Assembly: GCA_035569495.1 (NCBI GenBank)
Contig: DATMMX010000057.1
Span: forward strand, 1-64,000
From: DASRDZ01 sp035569495
GTDB taxonomy: Bacteria > Chloroflexota > Dormibacteria > Aeolococcales > Aeolococcaceae
Length of the DNA: 64,000 nucleotides
Direction of reading: 5' to 3'
Shown here one piece after another: positions 8,058 to 16,434 of the stretch. A model generated the notes under the pieces. That model was not told where the DNA came from. It saw only the letters and a list, made by a program, of their open reading frames with translations, and did no database searches. Each line of letters starts with the position of its first letter. Position 1 is the stretch's first letter. Both the position numbers and the translations under genes were made by a program.

Positions 8058-8132
8058 GTGACGCACCACAGCGGTTCCCCGATCGCGATTACCCCGCCGG
8101 CCCGGAGGCTGGCGACGCAGACCACCGCGTAG
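8058..8132 (+). CDS. Candidate leader peptide of cimA
   Basis: A GTG-started 24-codon frame ending in TAG. It begins 8 bases after a -10 box and lies between that promoter and an intrinsic terminator in front of cimA, which makes the precursor of isoleucine. The peptide contains PIAIT with two Ile codons (ATC, ATT) and five Thr codons. That is suggestive of Ile/Thr-sensing attenuation, but it has no long run of regulatory codons. Low confidence. Confidence 0.3.
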   Translation: MTHHSGSPIAITPPARRLATQTTA

Positions 8133-8163
8133 CGGCGCGTCCCCACAACCGGGCTGGCAGAAG

Positions 8164-8190
8164 GCAGAGGTGACCACCTCTGCTTTTTTT
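8164..8190 (+). terminator. Intrinsic terminator or attenuator before cimA
   Basis: A perfect 8-bp stem GCAGAGGT/ACCTCTGC with loop GACC (8164-8183) followed by seven T. It lies 34 bases before the cimA start and no plus-strand gene ends nearby, which suggests attenuation and not simple termination. Confidence 0.82.
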
Positions 8191-8224
8191 GTTGCAGCGA
8201 AATTCGGAGGCAGCAGCCGACATC

Positions 8225-9847
8225 ATGGGCGACCCCAGCACCCCGGACCCGACGCGCGTCGTGGTCTACGACACCACGCTCCGCGACGGCGCGCAGGGCC
8301 CCGGCGTGTCCTTCTCGGCGGACGACAAGCTGAAGCTGGCCCACCGTCTCGACGCCCTCGGCGTCGACTACGTCGAGGCCGGCTGGCCGGGCAGCAACCC
8401 CAAGGACACCGAGGTCTTCGAGGCACTCAAGCAGCAGCCGCTGCGCAGCGCCAGGCTGGTCGCCTTCGGCGCCACGCGCCGCGCCGGCGTCACCGCCGAC
8501 CAGGACGAAAACCTGCGCGATCTGCTGCACAGCGGCGCGCCCGCGGTGGCGCTGGTGGGCAAGTCGAGCGCCTGGCAGGTCAAGGAGGTGCTGCGCGTCT
8601 CCCGCGACGAAAACCTGGCCATGATCTCTGACTCGGTGGCCTACATGCGCGAGCAGGGCCGCGAGGTGATCTTCGACGCCGAGCACTACTTCGACGGTTT
8701 CGCCGCCGACCCCGACTACGCGCTGGCCGCGTGCGCCGCCGCGGCCAAGGCCGGTGCGACATGGATCGTCTGCTGCGACACCAACGGCGGCCGCATGCCC
8801 CACGAGGTGGCCCACGCCGTCGACGTGCTCCGCGAGCACCTCAGCGGGCTGGACGGCGACGCCCAGGGCGCGCGCGTCGGCGTGCACTGCCACAACGACT
8901 GCGACCTCGCCGTGGCCAACACCCTGGCCGGCGTCGAGGCCGGCGCGGCCATGGTGCAGGGCACCATCAACGGCCTCGGCGAGCGCTGCGGCAATGCCAA
9001 CCTCTGCAGCGTGGTGCCCAACCTGACCATCAAGCTGGGCCTCACCGCGCTCGACCCCGACGGCATGCGCAAGCTGACCGAGACCTCGCAGTACGTCGCC
9101 GAGATCGCCAACATGGTGCCGTCGCCGCAGCTCCCCTTCGTCGGCGAGGGCGCCTTCGCCCACAAGGGCGGGCAGCACGTCGCCGCGGTGATGCGCCACA
9201 AGGACGCCTACCAGCACATCGACCCCGAGCTGGTCGGCAACCAGGCGCACGTGCTGGTCAGCGAGCTGAGCGGTCGCGGCAACGTGCTGATGAAGGCGCG
9301 CGAGTTCGGCATCGACATCGACAAGGAGGACCCGTCGACCCGCAAGCTGGTGCGCCACCTCAAGGAATTGGAGCACCAGGGGCTGTCCTTCGAGGGCGCC
9401 GACGCGTCGTTCGAGTTGGTGCTGCGCCGCCTTCGCGACGGATACGCGTCGCCGTTCACGGTGCTCGACTTCATCGCCCTGAGCGAGCGGCGCGGCGCCA
9501 TCGGCCAGGTGGTCAGCGAGGCGACCATCAAGGTGCGCGTCGGCGACGTGGTCGAGCACACCGCCGCCGAGGGCGACGGGCCGGTCAACGCGCTCGACCT
9601 GGCGCTGCGCAAGGCGCTGGTGCCGCGCTTCCCGCAGCTCCAGCACGTCCGCCTGCACGACTACAAGGTGCGCATCCTCGACGGCGCCGCGGGAACCTAC
9701 GCGACGACCCGGGTGCTCATCGAATCCGGCGACGAGCGCGACGGGCGCCGCTGGAGCACGGTCGGTTGCAGCCCCAACATCATCGAGGCGTCATGGGCGG
9801 CGCTCGCCGACTCGATGGAGTTCGCGCTGCTCAAGCTGGCCGTGTGA
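8225..9847 (+). CDS. cimA: (R)-citramalate synthase
   Basis: Condenses acetyl-CoA and pyruvate to citramalate, the entry to the threonine-independent route to 2-oxobutyrate and isoleucine. The 540-aa protein has the DRE-TIM metallolyase signature DTTLRDGAQGPG near the N-terminus, metal ligands in GVHCHND, and GTINGLGERCGNAN. A C-terminal LeuA-type allosteric domain (about 400-540) would bind isoleucine as feedback inhibitor. The length and the AEHYFDGF segment favour CimA over 2-isopropylmalate or homocitrate synthase. The start is ATG 8225 with GGAGG about 14 bases upstream. It is preceded by a terminator-containing leader, and its stop overlaps the ATG of the next gene by one base. Confidence 0.9.
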   Translation: MGDPSTPDPTRVVVYDTTLRDGAQGPGVSFSADDKLKLAHRLDALGVDYVEAGWPGSNPKDTEVFEALKQQPLRSARLVAFGATRRAGVTADQDENLRDLLHSGAPAVALVGKSSAWQVKEVLRVSRDENLAMISDSVAYMREQGREVIFDAEHYFDGFAADPDYALAACAAAAKAGATWIVCCDTNGGRMPHEVAHAVDVLREHLSGLDGDAQGARVGVHCHNDCDLAVANTLAGVEAGAAMVQGTINGLGERCGNANLCSVVPNLTIKLGLTALDPDGMRKLTETSQYVAEIANMVPSPQLPFVGEGAFAHKGGQHVAAVMRHKDAYQHIDPELVGNQAHVLVSELSGRGNVLMKAREFGIDIDKEDPSTRKLVRHLKELEHQGLSFEGADASFELVLRRLRDGYASPFTVLDFIALSERRGAIGQVVSEATIKVRVGDVVEHTAAEGDGPVNALDLALRKALVPRFPQLQHVRLHDYKVRILDGAAGTYATTRVLIESGDERDGRRWSTVGCSPNIIEASWAALADSMEFALLKLAV

Positions 9848-10257
9848 TGCTGCGCGCCGCCGCGCCGCTGGCACTCGCCGGCCTGCTGGCCGTGGCGGGG
9901 TGCGGAAAGGGCGGCCCGGCGAGCGCGACACCGACGCCGGCACCGACCGTGCTGCTCAGCGGCGTCGACGTCCTCACCATCTCCGGCCCCACCTGCCCGG
10001 TGCAGCGGCAGGGCGATACGTGCACCGCGCCGATCGCCGCCGCGGTGGTGGTCACGCGCAGCGATGGCAGCGTCGCGGCGCGCGCGACCACGTCGTCCAA
10101 CGGCCGCGGCCACATCCCGCTGCCGCCGGGCAGCTACACCGTGAGCGGCGAGTCCGGCGGCCACGCCTTTCCGCGACCGCCCGCGCCGCAGCCGGTCACC
10201 GTGCCGCCCGACCAGTTCGTCGCCGTGCAGCTCAGCTTCGACACCGGCATCCGCTGA
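9847..10257 (+). CDS. Putative lipoprotein with beta-sandwich (carboxypeptidase-regulatory-like) domain
   Basis: A 136-aa exported lipoprotein. A signal peptide of about 19 residues ends in the lipobox LAVAGC. A Thr/Pro-rich spacer (TPTPAPT) follows, then a single beta-sandwich-like domain with SNGRGHIPLPPGSYTVSGES, the usual pattern of carboxypeptidase-regulatory-like or CNA-B-type domains. Two further Cys (CPVQRQGDTC) may form a disulphide. The start codon overlaps the cimA stop (TGATG), so it is translationally coupled, but no functional link to citramalate is evident. Confidence 0.82.
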   Translation: MLRAAAPLALAGLLAVAGCGKGGPASATPTPAPTVLLSGVDVLTISGPTCPVQRQGDTCTAPIAAAVVVTRSDGSVAARATTSSNGRGHIPLPPGSYTVSGESGGHAFPRPPAPQPVTVPPDQFVAVQLSFDTGIR

Positions 10258-10266
10258 GGCGAGCAC

Positions 10267-11130
10267 TCAGTCAAAGACACTCGTCCGGTTGCCGTGCACC
10301 AGCACGCGGTCCTCGAGATGCGCGCGCAGCGCGCGGGCCAGCACCACGCGCTCCAGGTCCTTGCCCTTGCGGATCAGGTCGTCCACCGAGTCGCGATGGG
10401 AGATGCGCACGGTGTCCTGCTCGATGATCGGCCCGGCGTCGAGCTGGTCGGTGACGTAGTGCGCCGTCGCCCCGATGATCTTCACGCCGCGCTCGAAGGC
10501 CTGCATGTAGGGATTGGCCCCGGCGAACGCGGGCAGGAACGAGTGGTGGATGTTGACCACCTCGTCGAACGAGGCGAGGAACCGCGGCGACAGCACCTGC
10601 ATGTACTTGGCCAGCACCACGGTGTCGATGCGCTGCTCGCGCAGCAGGTCGAGCTGTGCCGACTCATGCGCGTCGGACCCGCGCAGCACCGGCACGTGGG
10701 CGAACGGGATGTCGAACCGTGCACAGAGATCGGCGAGCACCTCGTGGTTGCTCACCACCAGCGGGATCGAGCAGCGCAGCTCCCCGGCGCGCTGGCGGAG
10801 GATCAGGTCGCCGAGGCAGTGGTCCTGACGGGTCACCCAGATGGCCACGCGGCGCACCACGTCGGAGAAGTGCAGCCGCCAGGTGGCGCCGATCCGCTCG
10901 CCCAGCGGCGCGAAGGCATCGGCGATGCACTCGCGGGCGACGTCGAAGCCGTCCAGCTCCCACTCCATGCGCATCAGGAACAGCCCGGTGGCGCGGTCGA
11001 TGTGGTGGTCGGCGTGGACCACGTTGCCGTTGCGCTCGGCGACGAACTGGGCGGTGCGCGCCACCAGGCCGTGCTGGTCGGGGCAGCGGATCAGCAGGAT
11101 GGCGGTGGCGCCTTCGGCGGCGGGGGGCAT
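10267..11130 (-). CDS. purU: Formyltetrahydrofolate deformylase
   Basis: Hydrolyses 10-formyl-THF to formate and THF, balancing one-carbon pools and supplying formate for PurT. The 287-aa protein has an N-terminal ACT domain (CPDQHGLVARTAQFVAERNGN) and a C-terminal formyltransferase-type domain with the catalytic set Asn-His-Asp: NIHHSFLPAF, then GATAHYVTDQLDAGPIIEQD. The start at 11130 is supported by TATCAT 10 bases upstream with no Shine-Dalgarno. The gene is divergent from a flavin-binding split-barrel gene, 33 bases apart. Confidence 0.95.
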   Translation of the reverse strand: MPPAAEGATAILLIRCPDQHGLVARTAQFVAERNGNVVHADHHIDRATGLFLMRMEWELDGFDVARECIADAFAPLGERIGATWRLHFSDVVRRVAIWVTRQDHCLGDLILRQRAGELRCSIPLVVSNHEVLADLCARFDIPFAHVPVLRGSDAHESAQLDLLREQRIDTVVLAKYMQVLSPRFLASFDEVVNIHHSFLPAFAGANPYMQAFERGVKIIGATAHYVTDQLDAGPIIEQDTVRISHRDSVDDLIRKGKDLERVVLARALRAHLEDRVLVHGNRTSVFD

Positions 11131-11167
11131 GGAGCGCCCGATGATAAGGAGAATGGAGCGCCGATGA
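11129..11167. repeat. Direct repeat in the purU divergent promoter
   Basis: ATGGAGCGCCCGATGA (11129-11144) and ATGGAGCGCCGATGA (11153-11167) repeat with one-base difference, 24 bases start to start. They flank TAAGGAGA and overlap both divergent starts, so they could be a shared operator or a local duplication. Confidence 0.4.
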
Positions 11168-11577
11168 CCGCGCCGCGCCCACTGCCCGCCTCGCTGCTCG
11201 ACTCGCTGCGCGACGAGGACGAGGTGCTGGTGACCTCGCGCGACGCGGCGACCGGCAGGCAGGGCACCGTGCCGGTGTGGTTCGCCATCGGCGAGCCCGG
11301 CGTCGTCTACCTCTTCACCCTGGCCTACTCGCGCAAGGCGCAGCGCTGGCTCCGCGACCCCTGGATCCGGCTCACCGCGCCCAGCAGCGGCGTCGCCGCC
11401 GAGGGTGTGGTCCAGGTGGTCAGCAACGACGAGCTGGACGCGGTGGCCCCGCTGGTCGTGGATCGCTGGGACATGGCGGGCGCGACCACCCCGGAGGGGC
11501 TGCGGCGCCTGATCGAGGAGGGCAGCCACGTCCTCCTCCGCGTCGAGGGCGCGCCGCCGCCGCTCAGCGAACGGTGA
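11164..11577 (+). CDS. Pyridoxamine 5'-phosphate oxidase-like FMN-binding split-barrel protein
   Basis: A 137-aa protein of the split-barrel flavin/F420-binding superfamily. Typical are an N-terminal helix (LLDSLRDEDEVLVTSRDA), the strand TVPVWFAIGEPGVVYLFT, the RKAQRWLRDPWIRLTA segment that lines the cofactor pocket, and a long C-terminal helix. The substrate is unknown; related proteins are F420H2- or FMN-dependent reductases and haem-degrading proteins. The ATG at 11164 is chosen over 11153 because TAAGGAGA is better spaced. It is divergent from purU, and its last 14 bases overlap the convergent next gene. Confidence 0.8.
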   Translation: MTAPRPLPASLLDSLRDEDEVLVTSRDAATGRQGTVPVWFAIGEPGVVYLFTLAYSRKAQRWLRDPWIRLTAPSSGVAAEGVVQVVSNDELDAVAPLVVDRWDMAGATTPEGLRRLIEEGSHVLLRVEGAPPPLSER

Positions 11578-12088
11578 GGCGCAGCCGGCGCGGCGGCAAC
11601 CGGGCGTCGCCGTCCACCGGCTCGAAGCGCACCGCCGCCCGCCCCGCCTTCTCGGTGCGGACCACGAACTCGGTGCCGTCCGGAGGCGGCAGGTGCCGGG
11701 TGCCCTGCAGCAGCTCGGCGCGCTCCTCGACGTCGACGACCGCCTCGTCGCCCTCGACGTCGTAGGTCCAGCCGTGCCGCCCGGCCACGGGGACGTGCAC
11801 CCACAGCTCGTCGCCGACGCTGACGGTGCGCTCGGCGTCGGCGTCGAGCACCACCGTCTCGCCGCGGCCGCTCTCCGGGGCGCGGTCGACGTGGTGGCTG
11901 ACGCCCAGGCCCTCGTCGGGCGGCGCGCCGCGGCTGTCCCAGGTGTACTCGCGGGCCGCGCGCTCGGCCATCTCGTCGACCCTGCCGCCGATGCCCAGCG
12001 TCGGCAGCGGGTCGGGCTTCTCGGGGTCGGGGAGGTCGTCCTCCTCGATGCGCAGCCGGCGGTCGGCGTCGTCGTCGCCTGGGGTCAT
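11564..12088 (-). CDS. Hypothetical acidic protein with C-terminal beta domain
   Basis: A 174-aa protein that I cannot place firmly. The N-terminal 70 residues are charged and probably disordered (DDDADRRLRIEEDDLPDPEKPDPLP). The C-terminal 100 residues form an alternating beta pattern (SVGDELWVHVPVAGRHGWTY, then TEFVVRTEKAGRAAVRFEPV) reminiscent of chagasin-like or Ig-like folds, a weak resemblance only. There is no signal peptide. The start at 12088 is set by GGAGG 7 bases upstream. Confidence 0.7.
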   Translation of the reverse strand: MTPGDDDADRRLRIEEDDLPDPEKPDPLPTLGIGGRVDEMAERAAREYTWDSRGAPPDEGLGVSHHVDRAPESGRGETVVLDADAERTVSVGDELWVHVPVAGRHGWTYDVEGDEAVVDVEERAELLQGTRHLPPPDGTEFVVRTEKAGRAAVRFEPVDGDARLPPRRLRLTVR

Positions 12089-12128
12089 GCGTCTGCCTCC
12101 GTGGCCTACCTGGGCACATGGTGCACTG

Positions 12129-12158
12129 TTGACAGGCGCCCCGCCACAGGGCGAGCAT
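12129..12158 (+). promoter_or_regulatory. Possible sigma-70 promoter for the small Cys protein
   Basis: TTGACA (12129-12134), an 18-base spacer and GAGCAT (12153-12158), about 48 bases before the ATG at 12206, which has its own GGGAGG site. Confidence 0.35.
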
Positions 12159-12205
12159 GAGCGCGATCCCGTCCGGCGGGGCGGGCCCACACCGGGAGGT
12201 CAGAG

Positions 12206-12415
12206 ATGCGCGACATCGACCTGATCGACGAGGACGCCTTCACCGAGACGGTCGAGGCCGACCGGGACTTCGGCATCACCGACGTGGTGGTCTGTCCCAA
12301 CTGCGGGCGCCCCGAGGCGCAGTGGAGGGAGGCCGCCGGCGAGGGCTTCACCGAGGCCGGCCAGACCTACTGCTGCCGTGGCTGCGCCGAGGAGACGGGC
12401 TGCACGTGCGGCTGA
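12206..12415 (+). CDS. Small Cys-rich putative metal-binding protein
   Basis: A 69-aa acidic protein with six Cys: VVCPNCGRPE (CxxC), YCCRGCAEETGCTCG at the C-terminus. The YCCRGC arrangement recalls YHS/TRASH-type or zinc-ribbon metal sites, but the protein is too short for a confident family. Start by GGGAGG upstream. It is the first of three consecutive plus-strand genes (12206, 12432, 12766) with gaps of 16 and 7 bases, likely one operon ending with the selenoprotein. Confidence 0.75.
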   Translation: MRDIDLIDEDAFTETVEADRDFGITDVVVCPNCGRPEAQWREAAGEGFTEAGQTYCCRGCAEETGCTCG

Positions 12416-12431
12416 CCAGGCCGGCCGGGGG

Positions 12432-12758
12432 GTGACCAGCGCCGCGCTCGCCCGCGCCATCGCCGTCTTCGGCCTCGCCGATGTGGAGATGCTGGCCCTG
12501 TTCCACATCTCCGCCGCCGAGCTGGCGCGGTGGAAGCGCTCCGGCGTCCCGGCCGAGCACGCGGCGCAGGTCACCGCCGTGGACGACGTCGCCAAGCGGC
12601 TGTCGGTGTGGCTGGAGGGCGACCGTCTGCGCACCTTCGTGCGCCAGCCGCGCTCCGAGTTCGGCGGCCGCCCTCTGATCCAGGTGCTCGCCGAGGAGGG
12701 TCCGGCGCCGGTGCACGCCGAGCTGGACCGCCTCCTCGCCTCCGGTCTGCTTCCCTGA
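12432..12758 (+). CDS. Small helical protein, possibly MbcA/ParS/Xre-antitoxin-like
   Basis: A 108-aa all-helical protein starting at GTG 12432. The central part (ARWKRSGVPAEHAAQV, then VDDVAKRLSVWLEGDRLRTF) and the end (GGRPLIQVLAEEGPAPVHAEL) resemble the DUF2384 toxin-binding domain of MbcA/ParS/Xre antitoxins, where a G-[RK]-P-L-x-x-L motif is typical. No RES-domain toxin lies next to it, so it may have another role. It is tightly spaced between the small Cys protein and the selenoprotein gene. Confidence 0.6.
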   Translation: MTSAALARAIAVFGLADVEMLALFHISAAELARWKRSGVPAEHAAQVTAVDDVAKRLSVWLEGDRLRTFVRQPRSEFGGRPLIQVLAEEGPAPVHAELDRLLASGLLP

Positions 12759-12765
12759 TACGGCG

Positions 12766-13557
12766 ATGCCAACCATCCCCGACGACGACTCGCGCGGTTT
12801 CGCCGACCGCGAACGCGACCACCTCCGCGCCGGCTACCTGCCCGGCTTCGAATGGATCCGCTACGACGCGCCCTCGCCGCGCAACCCGATGCGGGTGCCG
12901 CTTGCCCGGGCGCGCGTGGGCCTCATCGACACCAGCGGCGCGCACGTCACCGGCACACCGCCGGTGGGCTCGAGCGGACGGGCGGCGCTGATCCCCGCGG
13001 GTGCCGCGGTGACCTTCACCCACCCCGGCTTCGACGTCGAGCGCGCCGCGGTGGACCCCGAGGTGGTCCATCCGGTGGCGACGCTGCGGCGGCTGGCGGC
13101 GCGCGGCGTCATCGGCGAGCTGGCGCCCACCGTGGTGTCGGTGATGGGCGGCGTGCTCATCGGCCAGCGCCTGATCGACCGCGGCGTCCCCGCCACCGTC
13201 GCCGCCATGCTCGACCAGCACGTCGACCTGGCCCTGCTGGTTCCTGTCTGACCGGTCTGTCAGCAGTCGGTCGGACTGCTCCAACGGGGGCTCGACGCCG
13301 CGGGCGTGCCCACTGTGTCGATCACCCAGGTGCCCGAGATCACCGTGATGGTCAAGCCGTCGCTGGCCTGCTTCGTGGCCATGCCGTTCGGGCTCACCCT
13401 CGGTGCGCCGGGCGACGCGGCGACCCACGAGTCCATCGTCGAGGCGACGCTGCGCGAGGCGGAACGCGACCACCCCGCCGGGACCATCGTGCCCCTCCCC
13501 TTCCGCTGGGACCGCGACGACCTGCGCGCGCGGCAGCTGCGCAAAGAGGCGCTGTAG
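12766..13557 (+). CDS. PrdB/GrdB-family selenoprotein (UGA-encoded Sec162)
   Basis: Full-length product of 263 aa if the in-frame TGA at 13249-13251 is read as selenocysteine. The first part (RVGLIDTSGAHVTG, LRRLAARGVIGELAPTVVSVMGG) and the part after the TGA (VCQQSVGLLQRGLDAAGVPT, AMPFGLTLGAP) line up across it with D-proline reductase PrdB, where Sec sits in UxxC before the same SxxxVQRxxExxGIPT helix. Here the motif is U-P-V-C. The frame stays open to TAG 13555 and a SECIS-like hairpin follows the TGA. PrdB and GrdB use Sec for reductive cleavage; lone homologues like this one are uncharacterised. An annotation that stops at 13251 truncates the protein before its active site. Confidence 0.88.
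13249..13280 (+). promoter_or_regulatory. Bacterial SECIS element following the Sec UGA
   Basis: UGA 13249-13251; perfect 7-bp stem AGCAGTC (13262-13268) / GACTGCT (13274-13280); five-base loop GGTCG. GGTC starts 17 bases after the UGA, against 18 bases and a GGUC loop in the E. coli fdhF SECIS bound by SelB. It lies inside the coding frame, as bacterial SECIS elements do. Confidence 0.82.
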
Positions 13558-13585
13558 CCGCGCCGCGCTGTGGACCGACCGGTCA

Positions 13586-13629
13586 GCCCACCATCCCCGC
13601 GCGCTGTCCTGGTGGCGGGGATGGTGGGC
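13586..13629. terminator. Bidirectional stem-loop between convergent genes
   Basis: Perfect 15-bp stem (13586-13600 with 13615-13629) and 14-base loop between the selenoprotein gene and the convergent SnoaL-like gene. It has no U-tract, as is common for terminators in high-GC bacteria. Confidence 0.65.
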
Positions 13630-13644
13630 CTTGCCGATGAGACG

Positions 13645-14079
13645 CTAGGCGGTGGCCGCCGGCGCGGGAATGAGCCCGAGCTGCTCCAGCAGCTGCAGCC
13701 GGTCGAAGACCAGGTACTGCGAGGCGACGGTCTCGGCGTTGCACCTGCAGATGTTGACGTACTCGCAGCTCACCGGCCGGTGGGTCGACGCGATGTCCCC
13801 CATCGGCGTGTTGAACACGCCGTCCTGGGTGCCGTGGAAGGTGCCCACCTCGATGAAGGTGTCACCCGAGTAGTGGACGTCGCGCAGCGTGGTGTGCGCG
13901 TCCGGGAAGGCCTGCCACCACGACTCGAGGAAGTCGCACACATCCTTGCGGCCGGTGGCGGTCATGTCGCCGGGGGCGTTGAGCACCGCGTCGTCGGCGC
14001 ACAGGGCCTCCATGGCGGCACGGTCGTGGTCGTTGAACGCCTTCTCGGACCTCGCGAAAAGCTCCTGCACCGTTGCCAT
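13645..14079 (-). CDS. SnoaL/NTF2-like ester-cyclase family protein
   Basis: A 144-aa alpha+beta-barrel protein. The pattern ARSEKAFNDHDRAAMEAL-CADDAV, GRKDVCDFLESWWQAFPDAH and the later FHGTQDGVF are characteristic of SnoaL-like polyketide-cyclase/ester-cyclase proteins of the NTF2 superfamily. Substrate unknown; these proteins are often stand-alone small-molecule isomerases or binding proteins. AGGAGA five bases before the ATG fixes the start. It is monocistronic and converges on the selenoprotein gene. Confidence 0.87.
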   Translation of the reverse strand: MATVQELFARSEKAFNDHDRAAMEALCADDAVLNAPGDMTATGRKDVCDFLESWWQAFPDAHTTLRDVHYSGDTFIEVGTFHGTQDGVFNTPMGDIASTHRPVSCEYVNICRCNAETVASQYLVFDRLQLLEQLGLIPAPAATA

Positions 14080-14210
14080 GTAATCTCCTCTTGGGAGGAC
14101 AGGCTGCGCACCGGGTCACGCCCCGGCATTCGCCGGTTGTCCCCGACCGGCACGGTGACGCTAGCACTGCGCGGGTCGCGATTCAAGTGGGTGGACTGAG
14201 GGTCGGCACA

Positions 14211-14882
14211 ATGGGTCCCGTGGCAGCGCCCGCACCGGTCCGCGTCGTCGAGGTCATCGCCGAGCAGGACGGCCCGCCGGAGATCCCCTGGCACATCGCG
14301 CCCGAGCCCGGCGCGGTGGCCATGCAGCTCCGCACCACGCTGCGCCGGGTGATGATCGGCGCCGGCCTGGCCCGCCGCCAGGAATTGGTCGAGACTGTCA
14401 GAAACCTGCCGGGACTGCCCGGCCTGGCCACCAGCCCGGCGGGCGGCACCTTCGTGGTCGGCGGCCCGGGCTGGCTCGGCCTCTGCGCCGTGGGCACGCT
14501 GCCCGACCCGCACCTCGCCCCGCTCGACTGGATGATGGACGCGCTGCGTGCCTGGTTCACCGCGGCCTTCTCGCCGCTGGGTCTCGACGTCCACACCGGC
14601 CGGGTGGCGGGCGCCTGGTGCCCCGGCTTCAGCGACGTCGCGGTGGGCGGACGCAAGCTGGCCGGGCTGGGCTTCCGGGTGACGCGCGGCATGGTGGTGA
14701 TGCGCGGCGTGCTCCCGGTGGCGCCGATCAGCGCGGCGGACCTGGCGCTGCTCCAGGCCACCCACGCGCTCATCGACCTGCGCATCGACCCGGCCACGCT
14801 GACCTCGCTGGCCGAGGCCACCGGCGATCCGTCGTGGACGGTCGCGCGCGCCATCGCCCACCTTCGCGGCGTGGCCACCTGA
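14211..14882 (+). CDS. Lipoate-protein ligase A/biotin-ligase family protein
   Basis: A 223-aa protein of the LplA/LipM superfamily. The central AWCPGFSDVAVGGRKLAGLG matches the family signature in which the Lys of GRKLxG contacts lipoyl-AMP or octanoyl. The N-terminal half has AVAMQLRTTLRRVMIGAG, and GGTFVVGGPGWLGL in the place of the usual RRxxGGGxVxxGPG motif. It could be an octanoyl- or lipoyl-transferase, or a member with another carboxylic-acid substrate. The start at ATG 14211 follows CACAAT closely; GTG 14220 is an alternative. No lipoylated-enzyme gene is adjacent. Confidence 0.78.
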   Translation: MGPVAAPAPVRVVEVIAEQDGPPEIPWHIAPEPGAVAMQLRTTLRRVMIGAGLARRQELVETVRNLPGLPGLATSPAGGTFVVGGPGWLGLCAVGTLPDPHLAPLDWMMDALRAWFTAAFSPLGLDVHTGRVAGAWCPGFSDVAVGGRKLAGLGFRVTRGMVVMRGVLPVAPISAADLALLQATHALIDLRIDPATLTSLAEATGDPSWTVARAIAHLRGVAT

Positions 14883-14918
14883 GCCTGCGCGCTGATCCGT
14901 GGCGGCGTCCCGGTTAGC

Positions 14919-14924
14919 TACACT
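14919..14924 (+). promoter_or_regulatory. -10 box of the pnt operon, leaderless type
   Basis: TACACT ends 8 bases before the pntAa ATG at 14933, and no Shine-Dalgarno is present. Confidence 0.5.
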
Positions 14925-14932
14925 CCCCCGCC

Positions 14933-16077
<1,145 letters not shown>

Positions 16078-16081
<4 letters not shown>

Positions 16082-16434
16082 ACCTGCTCGCCGACGTCGG
16101 CGTCAGCAACGCCACCCTGGCCGAGGGGCTGTTCGTCTTCAGCCTGGCGGCGTTCCTCGGCTTCGTGCTGATCGGCCGGGTGCCCGCCACCCTGCACACG
16201 CCGCTGATGTCCGGCACCAACGCCATCCACGGCATCGTCCTGGTCGGCGCGCTCGCCGTCGCGGCGGCGGCTCACGACGTGGCCGGCGACGTCATCGCGG
16301 TGGTCGCGGTCTTCCTCGGCACCATGAACGTGGTCGGCGGTTTCGTGGTCACCGACCGCATGCTGGAGATGTTCAAGAAGCGCACACCGCCTTCCGCGCC
16401 GGGCACGGACAAGGACGCGAACAAGCCGCGATGA
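16078..16434 (+). CDS. pntAb: NAD(P) transhydrogenase subunit alpha, part 2 (membrane)
   Basis: Short membrane subunit of 118 aa carrying the alpha part of domain II. Three hydrophobic helices are visible: EGLFVFSLAAFLGFVLIG, HGIVLVGALAVAAAA, and VIAVVAVFLGTMNVVGGFVV. HTPLMSGTNAIHGIV is the family signature. The GTG start at 16078 overlaps the pntAa stop (GTGA), and its stop overlaps the pntB ATG. Confidence 0.95.

Noticed and set aside
8044..8190. T-box riboswitch in the cimA leader
   Set aside because: No specifier loop and no AGGGTGGNACCGCG-type antiterminator sequence is present; a peptide attenuator fits better.
12413..12431. Read-through of the TGA at the end of the small Cys protein (GCTCG) as another Sec
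   Set aside because: The frame closes six codons later and no SECIS-like hairpin with a GGTC loop follows at the right distance.
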